From assembly GCA_049999725.1 (NCBI GenBank), contig JBNGIS010033630.1, forward strand, positions 1-23,117: a DNA stretch of 23,117 nucleotides, given 5' to 3'. This document shows positions 1 through 13,030 of this stretch, piece by piece (the stretch's first letter is position 1; each line of letters begins with the position of its first letter). The stretch is from Haplomitrium mnioides (lineage: Eukaryota; Marchantiophyta; Haplomitriopsida; Calobryales). The notes below the pieces were generated by a model. That model was not told the DNA's origin. It ran no database searches and saw nothing but the letters and a program-made list of their open reading frames with translations. The position numbers were made by a program, and so were the translations under genes.

Positions 1-1010
1 TAAAGATAAAGATGTACTAATCATAACCCTAGTGTACAATAGCTTTCCTAGAACATAAACATAGATGTGCTAATCTACTAGGACTAGTACTTATGATAAC
101 CCTAGTATACAATAGTTTTCATTGAACATAAAGATAAAGATGTACTAATTATAACCCTAGTGTACAAAAGTTTTCATAGACCATAAAGATAGATGTGCTA
201 ATCTACTAGAACTAGTACTAATCAGAACGCTAGTGTACAATAGTTTTCATAGAACATAAAGATAGATGTGCTAATCTAATAGGACTAGTACAAATCATCA
301 CCCTAGTATACAATAGTTTCTATTGAACATAAAGAAAAAGAAGTACTAATCAAAACCCTAGTGTACAATAGTTTTCATAGAACATAAAGATAGATGTGCT
401 AATCTACTAGGACTAGTAATAATCATTACCCTAGTTTACAATAGTTTTCATTGAACATAAAGCTAAAGATGTACTAATCATAAGCCTAGTGTACAATAGC
501 TTTCATAGAACATTAAGATAGATATGCTAATCTACTAGGACTAGTCCTAATCATAACCTTAGTCTACAATAGTTTTCAAAAAACATAAAGATAGATGTGC
601 TTATCTACTAGGACTAGTACTCATCATAACCCTAGTATACAATAGTTTTCATTGAACATAAAGATAAAGATGTACTAATCAAAACCCTAGCATACAATAA
701 GTTTCATAGAACATAAAGATAGATGTGCTAATCTACTAGGACTAGTACTAATCATAACCCTAGTATATAATAGTTTTCATTGAATACAACGATAGATGTG
801 CTAATATACTAAGACGAGTTTTAACCATAACCTTACTATAGAATATTTTTCATTGAACATAAAGAAAAAGACGTACTAATCATAACAATAGTGTACAATA
901 GTTTTGATAGAACATAAAGATAGATGTGCTAATCTACTAGGACTAGTAATAATCAAAACCCTAGTATACAATAGTTTTCATTGAACATAAAGATAAAGAT
1001 GTACTAATCA
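1..1010. repeat. Higher-order segment U1, copy 1
   Basis: This segment shares rare variants with two later places at constant offset. The variant TACAAATCATCA ends at 300, 5986 and 10393. AGACGTACTAAT variants begin their ACGTACTAAT at 871, 6557 and 10964. Offsets are 5686 and then 4407 in both cases. Copy 1 is cut by the left window edge. It stays collinear with copy 2 to about 950 and with copy 3 to about 1035. Confidence 0.85.
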
Positions 1011-1019
1011 TAACCCTAG

Positions 1020-1035
1020 TGAATACTAGTATTCA
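1020..1035. repeat. 16-bp perfect palindrome, copy 1
   Basis: TGAATACTAGTATTCA reads the same on both strands. It replaces the usual TGTACAATAGTTTTCA at this place in the monomer. Confidence 0.9.
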
Positions 1036-1389
1036 TAAAAGATAAAGATAGATGTGCTAATCTACTAAGACTAGTGCCAATCAAAACCCTAATATAAAAT
1101 AGTTTTCATTTAACATAAAGATAAAGATATACTAATCATAACTCTAGTGTACAATAGTTCTCATAGACCATAAAGATAGATGTGCTAATCTACTAGGACT
1201 AGTGCTAATCATAACCTTAGTGTACAATAGTTTTCATAGAATATAAAGATAGATGTGCTAATCTACTAGGACAAGTACTAATCATAACCCTAGTATACAG
1301 TGAACATAAAGATAGATGTGCTAATCTACTAGGACTAGTACTAATCATAACCCTAGTATACAATAGTTTTCATTGAACATAAAGATAAA

Positions 1390-3350
1390 GATTTTCTAAT
1401 CATAACACTAGTGTACAATAGTCTTCATATAACATAAAGATAGATGTTCTAATCTACTAGGACTAGTACTAATCATAACTCTAGTATACAATAGTTTTCA
1501 TTGAACATAAAGATAAAGATGTACTAATCATAACCCTAGCATACAAAACTTTTAATAGAACATTAAGATAGATGTGCTAATCTACAAGACTAGTACTAAT
1601 CATAACCTTAGTATACAATAGTTTTCATTGAACATAAAGATAAAGATTTCCTAATCATAACCCTAGTGTACAATAGTTTTTATAGAACATAAAGATAGAT
1701 GTTCTAATCTACTAGGACTAGTACTAATCATAACTCTAGTATACAATAGTTTTCATTAAACATAAAGATAAAGATGTACAAATCATAACCCTAGTATACA
1801 ATAGTTTTAATAGAATATAAAGATAGATGTGCTAATCTACAAGACTGGTACTAATCATAACCCTAGTATACGATAGTTTTGATTAAACATAAAGATAAAG
1901 ATGGACTAATCATAACCCTAGTATACAATAGTTTTCATAGAACATAAAGATAGATTTGCTAATCTACTAGGACTAGTAGTAATCATAACCCTAGTGTACG
2001 ACAATTTCATAGAACATAAAGATAGATGTGCTAATCTACTAGGACTAGTACTAATCATAACCCTAGTATACAATAGTTTTCATGGAAAAAAAAGATAAAG
2101 ATGTACTAATCATAACCCTAATTTACAATAGTTTTCATTGAACATACAGATAAAGATGTACTAATCATAACCCTAGTATACAATAGCTTTCATTGAACAT
2201 AAAGATGAAGATGTACTAATAATAACCCTATTATACAATAGTTTTCATAGAACATAAAGATAGATGTTCTCATTTACTAGGACTAGAACTAATAATAGCC
2301 CTAGTGTACAATAGTTTTCATTGAACATAAAGTTAGATGTGCTGATGTACTAGGACTAGTACTAATTATGACCCTAGTATAGAATAGTTTTCATTGAACA
2401 TAAAGATAAAGATGTACTAATCATAACCCTAGTGTACGATAGTTTTCATAGAACATAAAGATAGATGTCCTAATCTACTAGGACTAGCACTAATCATAAC
2501 CCTAGTATACAATAGTTTTCATTGAATATGAAGATAAGGATGTACTAATCATAACCATAGTGTACAATAGTTTTCATAGACCATAAAGATAGATGTGCTA
2601 ATCTACTAGGACTAGTACTAATCATAACCCTAGTGTACAATGGTTTTCATTAAACATAGAGATAGATGTGCTCATCTACTAGGACTAGTACCAATCATAA
2701 CCCTGGTTAACAATAGTTTTCATTTAACATAAAGATACAGATGTGCTTATCAAAGCCGTAGTATTTAATTGTTTTTATTGAACATACAGATAGATGTGCT
2801 AATCTACTTGGACTAGTACTAATTATAACACTAGTGTACAAAAGTTTTCATAGAACATAAAGATAGATACGTTAATCCACTAAGACTGGTACTAATCACA
2901 ACCCTAGTATACATAAGTTTTCATTGAACATAAAGATAAAGATGTACTAATCATAACCCTAGTATACGATAGTTTTCATAGAATATAAAGATAGATGTGC
3001 TAATCTACTAGGACTAGTACTAATCATAACCCTAGTATACAATAGTTTTTATAGAACATAAAGATAGATGTGCTAATGTACTAGGACTAGAACTAATCAT
3101 AACCCTAGTATACAATAGTTTTCATTGAACATAAAGAAAAAGATGTCCTAATCATAACCCTAGTGTACAATAGTTTTAATAGGATACAAAGATAGATGTG
3201 CTAATCTACTGGGACTAGTACTAATCATAGCCCTAGTATACAATAGTTTTCATTGAACATAAAGATAAAGATGTACTAATCATAACTCGAAGTACAATAG
3301 TTTTCATAGACCATCGCGATAGATGTGCTAATCTACCAGGACATTTACTA
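1390..3350. repeat. Higher-order segment U2, copy 1
   Basis: Shares rare variants with 12514-14270. GATTTTCTAATCATAACACT at 1390 pairs with the GATTTTTTAAT form at 12514. CATACAAAAC at 1543 pairs with the variant at 12667. The ACAATAGTTTTAATAG variant is at 1798 and 13050, and CATGGAAAAAAAAG at 2081 and 13333. AATCTACTTGGACTA is at 2801 and 13792, and CGAAGTACAATAG at 3288 and 14199. Offsets run 11124, 11124, 11252, 11252, 10991 and 10911, so whole dimers were gained or lost after duplication. Confidence 0.75.
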
Positions 3351-5350
3351 ATCATAACCGTGGTGTACAATAGTTTTCATAGAGAATAAAGATAGATGTG
3401 CTAATCTACTAGGACTAGTACTAATCATAACCCTAGTATACAATAGTTTTCATTGAACATAAAGATAAAGATTTACTACTCATAACCCTAGTGTACAATA
3501 GTTTTCATAGAACATGAAGAGAGATGTGCTAATCGACTAGGACTAGTACTAATCATAGCCCTAGTATACAATAGTTTTCATTGAACATAAAGAAAAAGAT
3601 GTACTAATCATAACCCTAGTATACAATAGTTATCATTGAACATAAAGATAGATGTGCTAATGTACTAGTACTAGTACTGCTCATTACCCTAGTATACAAT
3701 AGTTTTCATTGAACATAAAGGAAAACATGTACTAAACATAACCCTAGTGTACAATAGTTTTCCTTGAATATAATGATAGATGTGCTATTGTACTAAGACT
3801 AGTTAACCATAACCCTAGTATAGAATATTTTTCATTGAACATAAAGAAAAAGACGTACTAATCATAACAATAGTGTACAATAGTTTTCATAGAACATAAA
3901 GATAGATGTGCTAATCTACTAGGACTAGTAATAATCAAAACCCTAGTATACAATAGTTTTCATTGAACATAAAAATAAAGATGTACTAATCATAACCCTA
4001 GTGAATACTAGTATTCATAGAACATAAAGACAGAGGTGCTAATCTACTAAGACTAGTGCTAATCATAACCCTAATATAAAATAGTTTTTGTTTAACATAA
4101 AGATAAAGATATACTAATCATAACCCTAGTATACAATACTTTTCATAGAACATAAAGATAAAGATGTACTAATCATAACCCTAGTATACAAAAGTTTTCA
4201 TTGAACATAAAGATGGATGTGCTAATGTACTAGTACTAGTACTAATAATAACCCTAGTATACAATAGTTTTCATTGAACATAAAGAAAAACATGTACTAA
4301 TCATAACCCTAGTGTACAATAGTTTTCATAGAACATGAAGATAGATGTGCTAATCTACTAGGACTAGTACTAATCATAACCCTAGTATACAATAGTTTCC
4401 TTGAACATAAAGATTAAGATGTACTATTCATAATCCTAGTATACAATAGTTTTCATAGAACATAAAGATAGATGTGCTAATCTACTATGACTAGTACTAA
4501 TCACAACCCTAGTATACAATAGTTTTCATTGAATATAAAGATAATGATGTACAAATCACAGCTCTAGTATACAATAGTTTTCATAGAACATAAATATAGA
4601 TTTTCTAATCTAGAAGGATTAGAAGTAATCATTACCCTAGTGTACAATAATTTTCATAGAACATAAAGACAGATGTGCTCATCTGCTGGGACTAGTACTT
4701 ATCATAACCTTAGGGTACAATAGTTTTCATAGAACATAAAGATAGATGTGCTGACCTACTAGGACTAGTACTAATCATAACCCTAGTGTAAAATAGTTTA
4801 CATTGAACATAAACATAGATGTGCTAATCTACTAGGACTAGTACTAATCATAACCGTAGAATACAATAGTTTTCATTGAACATAAAGATAGAGATGTACT
4901 AATCATAACCCTAGAATACAATAGTCATCATAGAACATAAAGATAGATGTGCTAATCTACTAGCACTAGTACTAATCATAACCCTAGTGTACAATAGTTT
5001 TCATTGAACATAGAGATAGATGTGCTAATGTACTAGGACTAGTACTAATTATAACCCTAGTATACAATAGTTTTTATAGAACATAAAGATAGATGTGCTA
5101 ATCTACTAGGACCAGTAGTAATCATAACCCTAGTATACAATAGTTTTCATCGAATATAAAGATAAACATGTACTAATCATAACCCTAGTATACAATAGTT
5201 TTCATAGAGCATAAAGATAGATGTTCTAGTCTACTAGGACTAGTACTAATCATTACCCTAGTGTACAATAGTTTTCATAGAATATAAAGACAGATGTGCT
5301 CATCTGCTAGGACTAGTACCAATTATAACACTAGTATAAAATAGTTTTCA
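3200..5350. repeat. Higher-order segment U3, copy 1
   Basis: Rare variants occur in the same order as in 6620-8840. The marker CGAAGTACAATAG is at 3288 and 6702; ACGTACTAAT at 3853 and 7263; the 16-bp palindrome at 4002 and 7411; AGATTAAGAT at 4411 and 7892; AGATGTGCTCATCTG at 4671/8147 and 5292/8768. The offset is 3409-3414 up to about 4000 and 3476-3481 after that. The change of about 71 bp fits gain or loss of one A-size monomer. Confidence 0.8.
4002..4017. repeat. 16-bp perfect palindrome, copy 2
   Basis: Identical to the copy at 1020-1035 and in the same monomer context, 2982 bp further on. The nearby ACGTACTAAT marker shows the same 2982-bp offset. Confidence 0.9.
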
Positions 5351-5559
5351 TTGAACATAAAGATAAAGATGTACTAATCATAACCCTAGTATACAATAGT
5401 TTTCATAGAACATAAAAATAGATGTGCTAATCTACTAGGACTAGGACTAATCATAACCCTAGTGTACAATAGTTTTCATTGAACATAAAGATAAAGATGT
5501 ATTAATCATAACCCTAGTATACAATAGTTTTCATAGAACATAAAGATAGATGTGCTAAT

Positions 5560-6640
5560 CAACCAGGACTAGTACCAACTATTACCCTAGTGTACAATAG
5601 TTTTCATAGAACATAAAGACAGATGTGCAATTCTCCTAAGATTAGTACTAATCATTACCCTAGTATACAATAGTTTTCATTGAACATAAAGATAAAGATG
5701 TACTAATCATTACCTTAGTGTACAATAGCTTTCATAGAGCATAAAGATAGATGTGTTTATCTACTAGGACTAGTACTTATGATAACCCTAGTATACAATA
5801 GTTTTCATTGAACATAAAGATAAAGATGTACTAATCATAACCCTAGTGTACAATAGTTTTCATAGACCATAAAGATAGATTTGCTAATCTACAAGGACTA
5901 GTACTAATCAGAACGCTAGTGTGCAATAGTTTTCATTGAACATAAAGATAGATGTGCTACTCTACTAGCACTAGTACAAATCATCACCGTAGTATACAAT
6001 AGTTTCTATTGAACAAAAAGAAAAAGAAGTACTAATCAAAACCCTAGTGTACAATAGTTTTCATAGAACATAAAGATAGATGTGCTAATCTACAAAGACT
6101 AGTAATAATCATTACGCTAGTTTACAATAGTTTTCATTGAACATAAAGATAAAGATGTACTAATCATAAGCCTAGTATACAATAGCTTTCATAGAACATT
6201 AAGATAGATATGCTAATCTACTAGGACTAGTCCTAATCATAACCTTAGTGTACAATAGTTTTTATAAAACATAAAGATAGATGTGCTAATCTACTAGGAC
6301 TAGTGCTCATCATAACCCTAGTATACAATAGTTTTCATTTAACATAAAGATAAAGATGTACTAATTAAAACCCTAGCATACAATTAGTTTTATAGAACAT
6401 AAAGATAGATGTGCTAATCTACTAGGACTAGTACTAATCATAACCCTAGTATATAATAGTTTTCATTGAATATAACGATAGATGTGCTAATGTACTAAGA
6501 CTAGTTTTAACCATAACCCTAGTATAGAATATTTTTCATTGAACATAAAGAAAAAGACGTACTAATGATAACAATAGTGTACAATAGTGTTCATGGAACA
6601 GAAAGATAGATGTGCTAATCTACTAGGACTAGTACTAATG
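5560..6640. repeat. Higher-order segment U1, copy 2
   Basis: Matches copy 1 at an offset of exactly 5686 from the first base of the window (5687 pairs with 1) to about 6640. It matches copy 3 at an offset of 4407, starting upstream at about 5560 with the rare ATCAAC variant (AAC at 5561 and 9968). After about 6640 the variant order switches to that of segment U3, so this looks like a recombination junction. Edges are hand estimates. Confidence 0.8.
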
Positions 6641-8840
6641 ATAGTCTTAGTGTACAATAGTTTTCATTGAACATAAAGATAAAGATGTACTAATCATATC
6701 CCGAAGTACAATAGTTTTCATAGACCATCACGATAGATGTGCTAATCTACTAGGACTATTACTAATCATAACCGTGGTGTACAATAGTTTTCATAGAACA
6801 TAAAGAAAGATATGCTAATCTACTAGTACTAATCATAACCCTACTATACAATAGTTTTCATTGAACATAAAGATAAAGATGTACTAATAATAACCCTAGT
6901 GTACAATAGTTTTCATAGAACATGAAGATAGATGTGCTAATCTACTAGGACTAGTACTAATCATAGCCCTAGTATACAATAGTTTTCATTGAACATATAG
7001 ATAAAGATGTACTAATCATAACCCTAGTATACAATAGTTTTCATTGAATATAAAGATAGATGTGCTAATGTACTAGAACTAGTGCTAATTATAACCCTAG
7101 TATACAATAGTTTTCATTGAACATAAAGGAAAACATGTACTAATCATAACCCTAGTGTACAATTGTTTTCATTGAATATAACGATAGATTTGCTAATGTA
7201 CTAAGACTAGTTTTAACCATAACCGTAGTATAGAATATTTTTCATTGAGCATAAAGAAAAAGACGTACTAATCATAACAATAGTGTACAATAGTTTTCAT
7301 AGAACATAAAGATAGATATGCTAATCTACTAGGACTAGTAATAATCAAAACCCTAGTTACAAAAGTTTTCATTGAACATAAAGATAAAGATGTACTAATC
7401 ATAACCCTAGTGAATACTAGTATTCATAGAACATAAAGATAGATGTGCTAATCTACTAAGACTAGTGCTAATTATAACCCTAATATAAAATAGTTTTCAT
7501 TTAACATAAAGATAAAGATATACTAATCAGAACCCTAGTATACAATGGTTTTGATAAAATATAAAGATAGATGTGCTAATCTACCAAGACTAGTACTAAT
7601 CATAACCCTAGTATACAATAGTTTTCATTCAACATAAAGATAAAGATGTACTAATCATAACCCTAGTATACAAAAGTTTTCATTGAACATAAAGATAGAT
7701 GTGCTAATGTACTAGTACTAGTTCTAATTATACCCTAGTATACAATAGTTTTCATTGAACATAAAGGAAAACATGTACTAGTCATAACCCTAGTGTACAA
7801 TAGTTTTCATAGAACATACAGATAGATGTGCTAATCTATAAGGACTAGTACTAATCATAACCCTAGTATACAATAGTTTCCTTGAACATAAAGATTAAGA
7901 TGTACTATTCATAATCCTAGTATACAATAGTTTTCATAGAACATAAAGATAGATGTGCTAATCTACTAAGACTAGTACTAATCAGAACCCTATTATACAA
8001 TAGTTTTCATTGAATATAAAGATAATGATGTAGAAATCACAACCCTAGTATACAATAGTTTTCATAGAACATAAAGATACATTTTCTAATCTACTAGGAC
8101 TAGTAGTAATCACTACCGTAGTGTACAATAATTTTCATAGAAAGACAGATGTGCTCATCTGCCAGGACTAGTACTTATCATAACCCTAGGGTACAATAGT
8201 TTTCATAGAACATAAAGATAGATGTGCTAACCTACTAGGACTAATACTAATCATCACCCTAGTGTAAAATAGTTTACATTGAACATAAACATAGATGTGC
8301 TAATCTACTAGGACTAGTACTAATAATAACCGTAGAATACAATAGCTTTCATTGAACATAAAGATAGAGATGTACTAATCATAACCCTAGAATACAATAG
8401 TTATCATAGAACATAAAGATAGATGTGCTAATCTACTAGCACTAGTACTAATCATAACCCTAGTGTACAATATTTTTCATTGAACATAGAGATAGATGTG
8501 CTAATGTACTAGGACTAGTACTAATTATAACCCTAGTATACAAAAGTTTTTATAGAACATAAAGATAGATGTGCTAATCTACTAGGACCAGTACTAATCA
8601 TAACCCTAGCATATAATAGTTTTCATTGAATATAAAGATAAAGATGTACTAATCATAACCCTAGTATACAATACTTTTCATAGAGCATAAAGATAGATGT
8701 TCTAGTCTACTAGGACTACTACTAATCATTACCTTAGTGTACAATAGTGTTCAGAGAACGTAAAGACAGATGTGCTCATCTGCTAGAACTAGTACTAATT
8801 ATAACACTAGTATAAAATAGTTTTCATTGAACATAAAGAT
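6620..8840. repeat. Higher-order segment U3, copy 2
   Basis: Partner of the segment starting near 3200. Marker order and spacing are preserved over about 2 kb, with one monomer-size offset change between 7411 and 7892. Its left edge abuts segment U1 copy 2 at about 6640, where the variant order changes abruptly. This suggests the 5686-bp and ~3410-bp duplications are separate events. Confidence 0.8.
7411..7426. repeat. 16-bp perfect palindrome, copy 3
   Basis: Identical palindrome, 3409 bp after the previous copy, consistent with the U3 duplication. Confidence 0.9.
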
Positions 8841-9487
8841 AAAGATGTAGTAATCATAGCCCTAGTGTACAATTGTTTTCATAGAACACAAAGATAGATG
8901 TGCTCATCTACTAGGACTAGTACTTATCATAGCCCTACTATACAATAGTTTTCATTGAACATAAAGATAAAGATGTACTAATCATAACTCTAGTGTACAA
9001 TAGTTCTCATAGACCATAAAGATAGATGTGCTTATCTACTAGGACTAGTACTAATCATAACCTTAGTGTACAATAGTTTTCATAGAATATAAAGATAGAT
9101 GTGCTAGTCTACTAGGACTAGTACTAATCATAACCTTAGTATACAATAGTTTTTATTGAACAAAAAGATAAAGATGTACTAATCATAACCCTAGTATACA
9201 ATAGTTATCATTGAACATAAGTATAGATGTGCTAATTTACTAGGACTAGTACTAATCATTACCCTAGTGTACAATAGTTTTCATTGAACAAAGAGATAGA
9301 TGTGATAATCTACTAGGACTAGAACTAATCATAACCCTAGTATATAATAGTTTTCATTTAATATAAAGATAAACATGTACTTATCATAACCCTAGTATAC
9401 AATAGTTTTCATAGAACATAAAGATAGATGTGCTAATCCACTAGGACTAGTACTAATCATAACCCTAGTATACAATAGTTTTCATTG

Positions 9488-9615
9488 AACATAAAGATAA
9501 AGATGTACTAATCAAAAACCTAGTATACAATAGTTTTCATAGAACATAAAGATAGATGTGCTAATCTACTAGGACTAGTACTAATCATAACCCTAGTGTA
9601 CAATAGTTTTCATAG
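9488..9615. repeat. Representative satellite dimer (B 9488-9542, A 9543-9615)
   Basis: This is a clean example of the basic period, 55 + 73 = 128 bp. Both monomers share the start AACATAAAGATA and the block ACTAATCAtAACCcTAGTrTAC followed by AATAGTTTTCAT; the B copy here reads AAAA where the consensus has TAAC. The A copy carries the extra 20 bp GCTAATCTACTAGGACTAGT, which B lacks, while B has two extra bases after AAAGATA. Consistent terminal differences are TTTTCATTG ending B and TTTTCATAG ending A. Monomer edges are arbitrary because the array is circularly permutable. Confidence 0.95.
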
Positions 9616-9966
9616 AACAGAAAGATAGATGTGCTAATCTACTAGGACTAATACTAATCATAACCCTAGTATACAATAGTTTTCATTGAACATAGAGATA
9701 GATGCGCTAATGTACTAGGACTAGTACTAATCATAACCCTAGTATAGAATAGTTTTCAATGAACATAAAGAAAAATATGTAGTAATCATAACCCTAGTAT
9801 ACAATAGTTTTCATAGAACATAGATATAGATGTGCTAATCTACTAGGACTAGTACTAATCATAACCCAGTATACAATAGTTTTCATTGAACATAAAGATA
9901 AAGATGTACTAATCATAACCCTAGTATACAATAGTTTTGATAGAACATAAAGATAGATGTGCTGAT

Positions 9967-11130
9967 CAACTAGCACTAGTACCAATTATTACCCTACTAT
10001 ACAATAGTTTTCATATAACATAAAGAGAGATGTGCCAATCTGCTAGGATTAGTACTAGTCATTACCCTAGTATACAATAGTTTTCATTGAACATAAAGAT
10101 AAAGATGTACTAATCATAACCCTAGTGTACAATAGCTTTCATAGAACATAAAGATAGATGTGCTAATCTACTAGGACTAGTACTTATCATAGCCCTAGTA
10201 TACGATAGGTTTAATTGAACATAAAGATAAAGATGTACTAATCATAACCCTAGTGTACAATAGTTTTCATAGACCATAAAGATAGATGTGCTAATCTACT
10301 AGGACTAGTACTAATCAAAACGTTGGTGTACAATAGTTTTCATAGAACATAAAGATAGATGTACTAATCTACTAGGACTAGTACAAATCATCACCCTAGT
10401 ATACAATAGTTTCTATTGAACATAAAGAAAAAGAAGTACTAATCAAAACCCTAGTGTACAATAGTTTTCATAGAACATAAAGATAGATGTGCTAATCTAC
10501 TAGGACTAGTAATAATCATTACCCTAGTTTACAATAGTTTTCATTCAACAAAAATATAAAGATGTACTAATCCTAAGCCTAGTGTACAATAGCTTTCATA
10601 GAACATTAAGATTGATATGCTAATCTACTAGGACTAGACCTAATCATAACCTTAGTGTACAATAGTCTTCAAAAAACATAAAGATAGATGTGCTAATCTA
10701 CTAGGACTAGTACTCATCATAACCCTAGTTTACAATAGTTTTCATTGATTATAAAGATAAAGATGTACTAATCAAAACCCTAGCATACAATAAGTTTTAT
10801 AGAACATAAAGATAGATGTGCTAATCTACTAAGACTAGTACTAATCATAACTCTAGTATAAAATAGTTTTCATTGAATATAACGATAGATGTGCTAATGT
10901 ACTATGACTAGTTTTAACCATAACCCTAGTATAGAATATTTTTCATTGAACATGATGAAAAAGACGTACTAATGATAACAATAGTGTACAATAGTTTTCA
11001 TAGAACATAAAGATAGATGTGCTAATCTACTAGGACTAGTAATAATGAAAACCCTAGTATACAATAGTTTTCATTGAACATAAAGATATAGATGTGCTAA
11101 TCATAACCCTAGTGAATACTAGTATTCATA
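9967..11130. repeat. Higher-order segment U1, copy 3
   Basis: Collinear with copy 2 (offset 4407) and copy 1 (offset 10093). It includes the TACAAATCATCA variant ending at 10393, the rare GGACTAGwCCTAATC variant near 10634, and the palindrome at 11113-11128, which pairs with 1020-1035. Beyond about 11130 the variant order follows the 8760-9130 region instead, at an offset of 2375. Confidence 0.8.
11113..11128. repeat. 16-bp perfect palindrome, copy 4
   Basis: Identical palindrome, 3702 bp after copy 3 and 10093 bp after copy 1, consistent with the U1 duplication. Confidence 0.9.
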
Positions 11131-11499
11131 GAACATAAAGACAAATGTGCTCATTTGCTAAGACTAGTACTAATTATAACACTAGTATAAAAAAGTTTTC
11201 ATTGAACATAAAGATAAAGATGTAGTAATCATAACCCTAGTGTACAATAGTTTTCATAGAACATACAGATAGATGTGCTAATCTTCTAGGACTAGTACTT
11301 ATCATAGCCCTAGTATACAATACTTTTCATTGAACATAAAGATAAAGATGTACTAATCATAACCCTAGTGTACAATAGTTCCCATAGACCATAAAGATGG
11401 ATGTGCTAATCTATTGGGACTAGTGCTAATCAGAACCTTAGTGTACAATAGTTTTCATAGAATATGAAGATAGATGTGCTAATCTACTAGGACAAGTAC

Positions 11500-13030
11500 T
11501 AATCATAACACTAGTGTACAATAATTTTCATTGAACATAAAGATAGATGTTCTTATCTACTAGGACTAGTACTAATCATAACTCTAGTATACAATAGTTT
11601 TTATTGAACATAAAGATAAAGATGTACTAATCAGAACCCTAGCATACAAAACTTTTAATAGAACATTAAGATAGATGTGCTTATCTGCAAGACTAGTACT
11701 AATCATAACCCTAGTATATAATAGTTTTCATTGAACAAAAAGATAAAGATTTCCTAATCATAACCCTAGTGTACAATAGTTTCATAGTTTATAAAGATAC
11801 ATGTCCTAATCTACTAGGACTAGTACTAATTATAACCCTAGTACACAATAGTTTTCATTGAACATAAAGACAAAGATTTCCTAATCATAACCCTAGTGTA
11901 CAATAGTTTTTATAGAACATAAAGATAGATGTTCTAATCTACTAGGACTAGTACTAATCATAACCCTAGTATACAATAGTTCCCATTGAACATAAAGATA
12001 AAGATTTTTTAATCATAACACTAATGTACAATAGTTGTCATATAACATAAAGATAGATGTTCTAATCTACTAGGACTAGTACTAATCATAACTCTAGTAT
12101 ACAATAGTTTTTATTGAACATAAAGATAAAGATGTACTAATCAGAACCCTAGCATACAAAACTTTTAATAGAACATTAAGATAGATGTGGTAATCTACAA
12201 GACTAGTACTAATCATAACCCTAGTATATAGTAGTTTTCATTGAACAAAAAGATAAAGATTTCCTAATCATAACCCTAGTGTACAATAGTTTTCATAGAA
12301 TATAAAGATAGATGTGCTAATCTACTAGGACTAGTACTAATCATAACCCTAGTACACAATAGTTTTCATTGAACATAAAGACAAAGATTTCCTAATCATA
12401 ATCCTAGTGTACAATAGTTTTTTTAGAACATAAAGATAGATGTTCTAATCTACTAGGACTAGCACTAATCATAACCCTAGTATACAATAGTTCTCATTGA
12501 ACATAAAGATAAAGATTTTTTAATCATAACACTAGTGTACAATAGTTTTCATATAACATAAAGATAGATGTTCTAATCTACTAGGACTAGTACTAATCAT
12601 AACTCTAGTATACAATAGTTTTCATTGAACATAAAGATAAAGATGTACTAATCAGAACCCTAGCATACAAAAATTTTATTAGAACATTAAGATAGATGTG
12701 CTAATCTACAAGACTAGTACTAATCATAACCCTAGTATACAATAGTTTTCATTGAACATAAAGATAAAGATTTCCTAATCATAACCCTAGTGTACAATAG
12801 TTTTCATAGAATATAAAGATAGATGTGCTACTCTACTAGGACTCGTACTAATCATAACCCTAGTACACAATAGTTTTCATTGAACATAAAGATAAAGATT
12901 TCCTAATCATAACCCTAGTTTACAATTGGCTTGATAGAACATAAAGATAGATGTTCTAATCTACTAGGACTAGTACTAATCATAACTCTAGTATACAATA
13001 GTTTTCATTGAACATGAAGATAAAGATGTA
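11500..13030. repeat. ~511-bp higher-order repeat (four dimers), three copies
   Basis: The variant GATTTCCTAATC occurs at 11748, 11875, 12258, 12386, 12769 and 12897, giving intervals 127, 383, 128, 383 and 128. CATACAAAA variants (ACAAAA at 11646, 12156 and 12667) are 510 and 511 bp apart. The GATTTTTTAAT variant is at 12003 and 12514, 511 apart. CTAGTACACAATAG variants follow the same rhythm. The unit is therefore four 128-bp dimers, repeated about three times. Similarity among these copies looks higher than in the rest of the array, which suggests recent amplification. Confidence 0.85.

Noticed and set aside
9794-9985. 63-codon minus-strand ORF in the satellite
   Set aside because: It is a chance open stretch in one frame of the repeat; other dimers have stops at the same positions and the translation is just the repeat unit.
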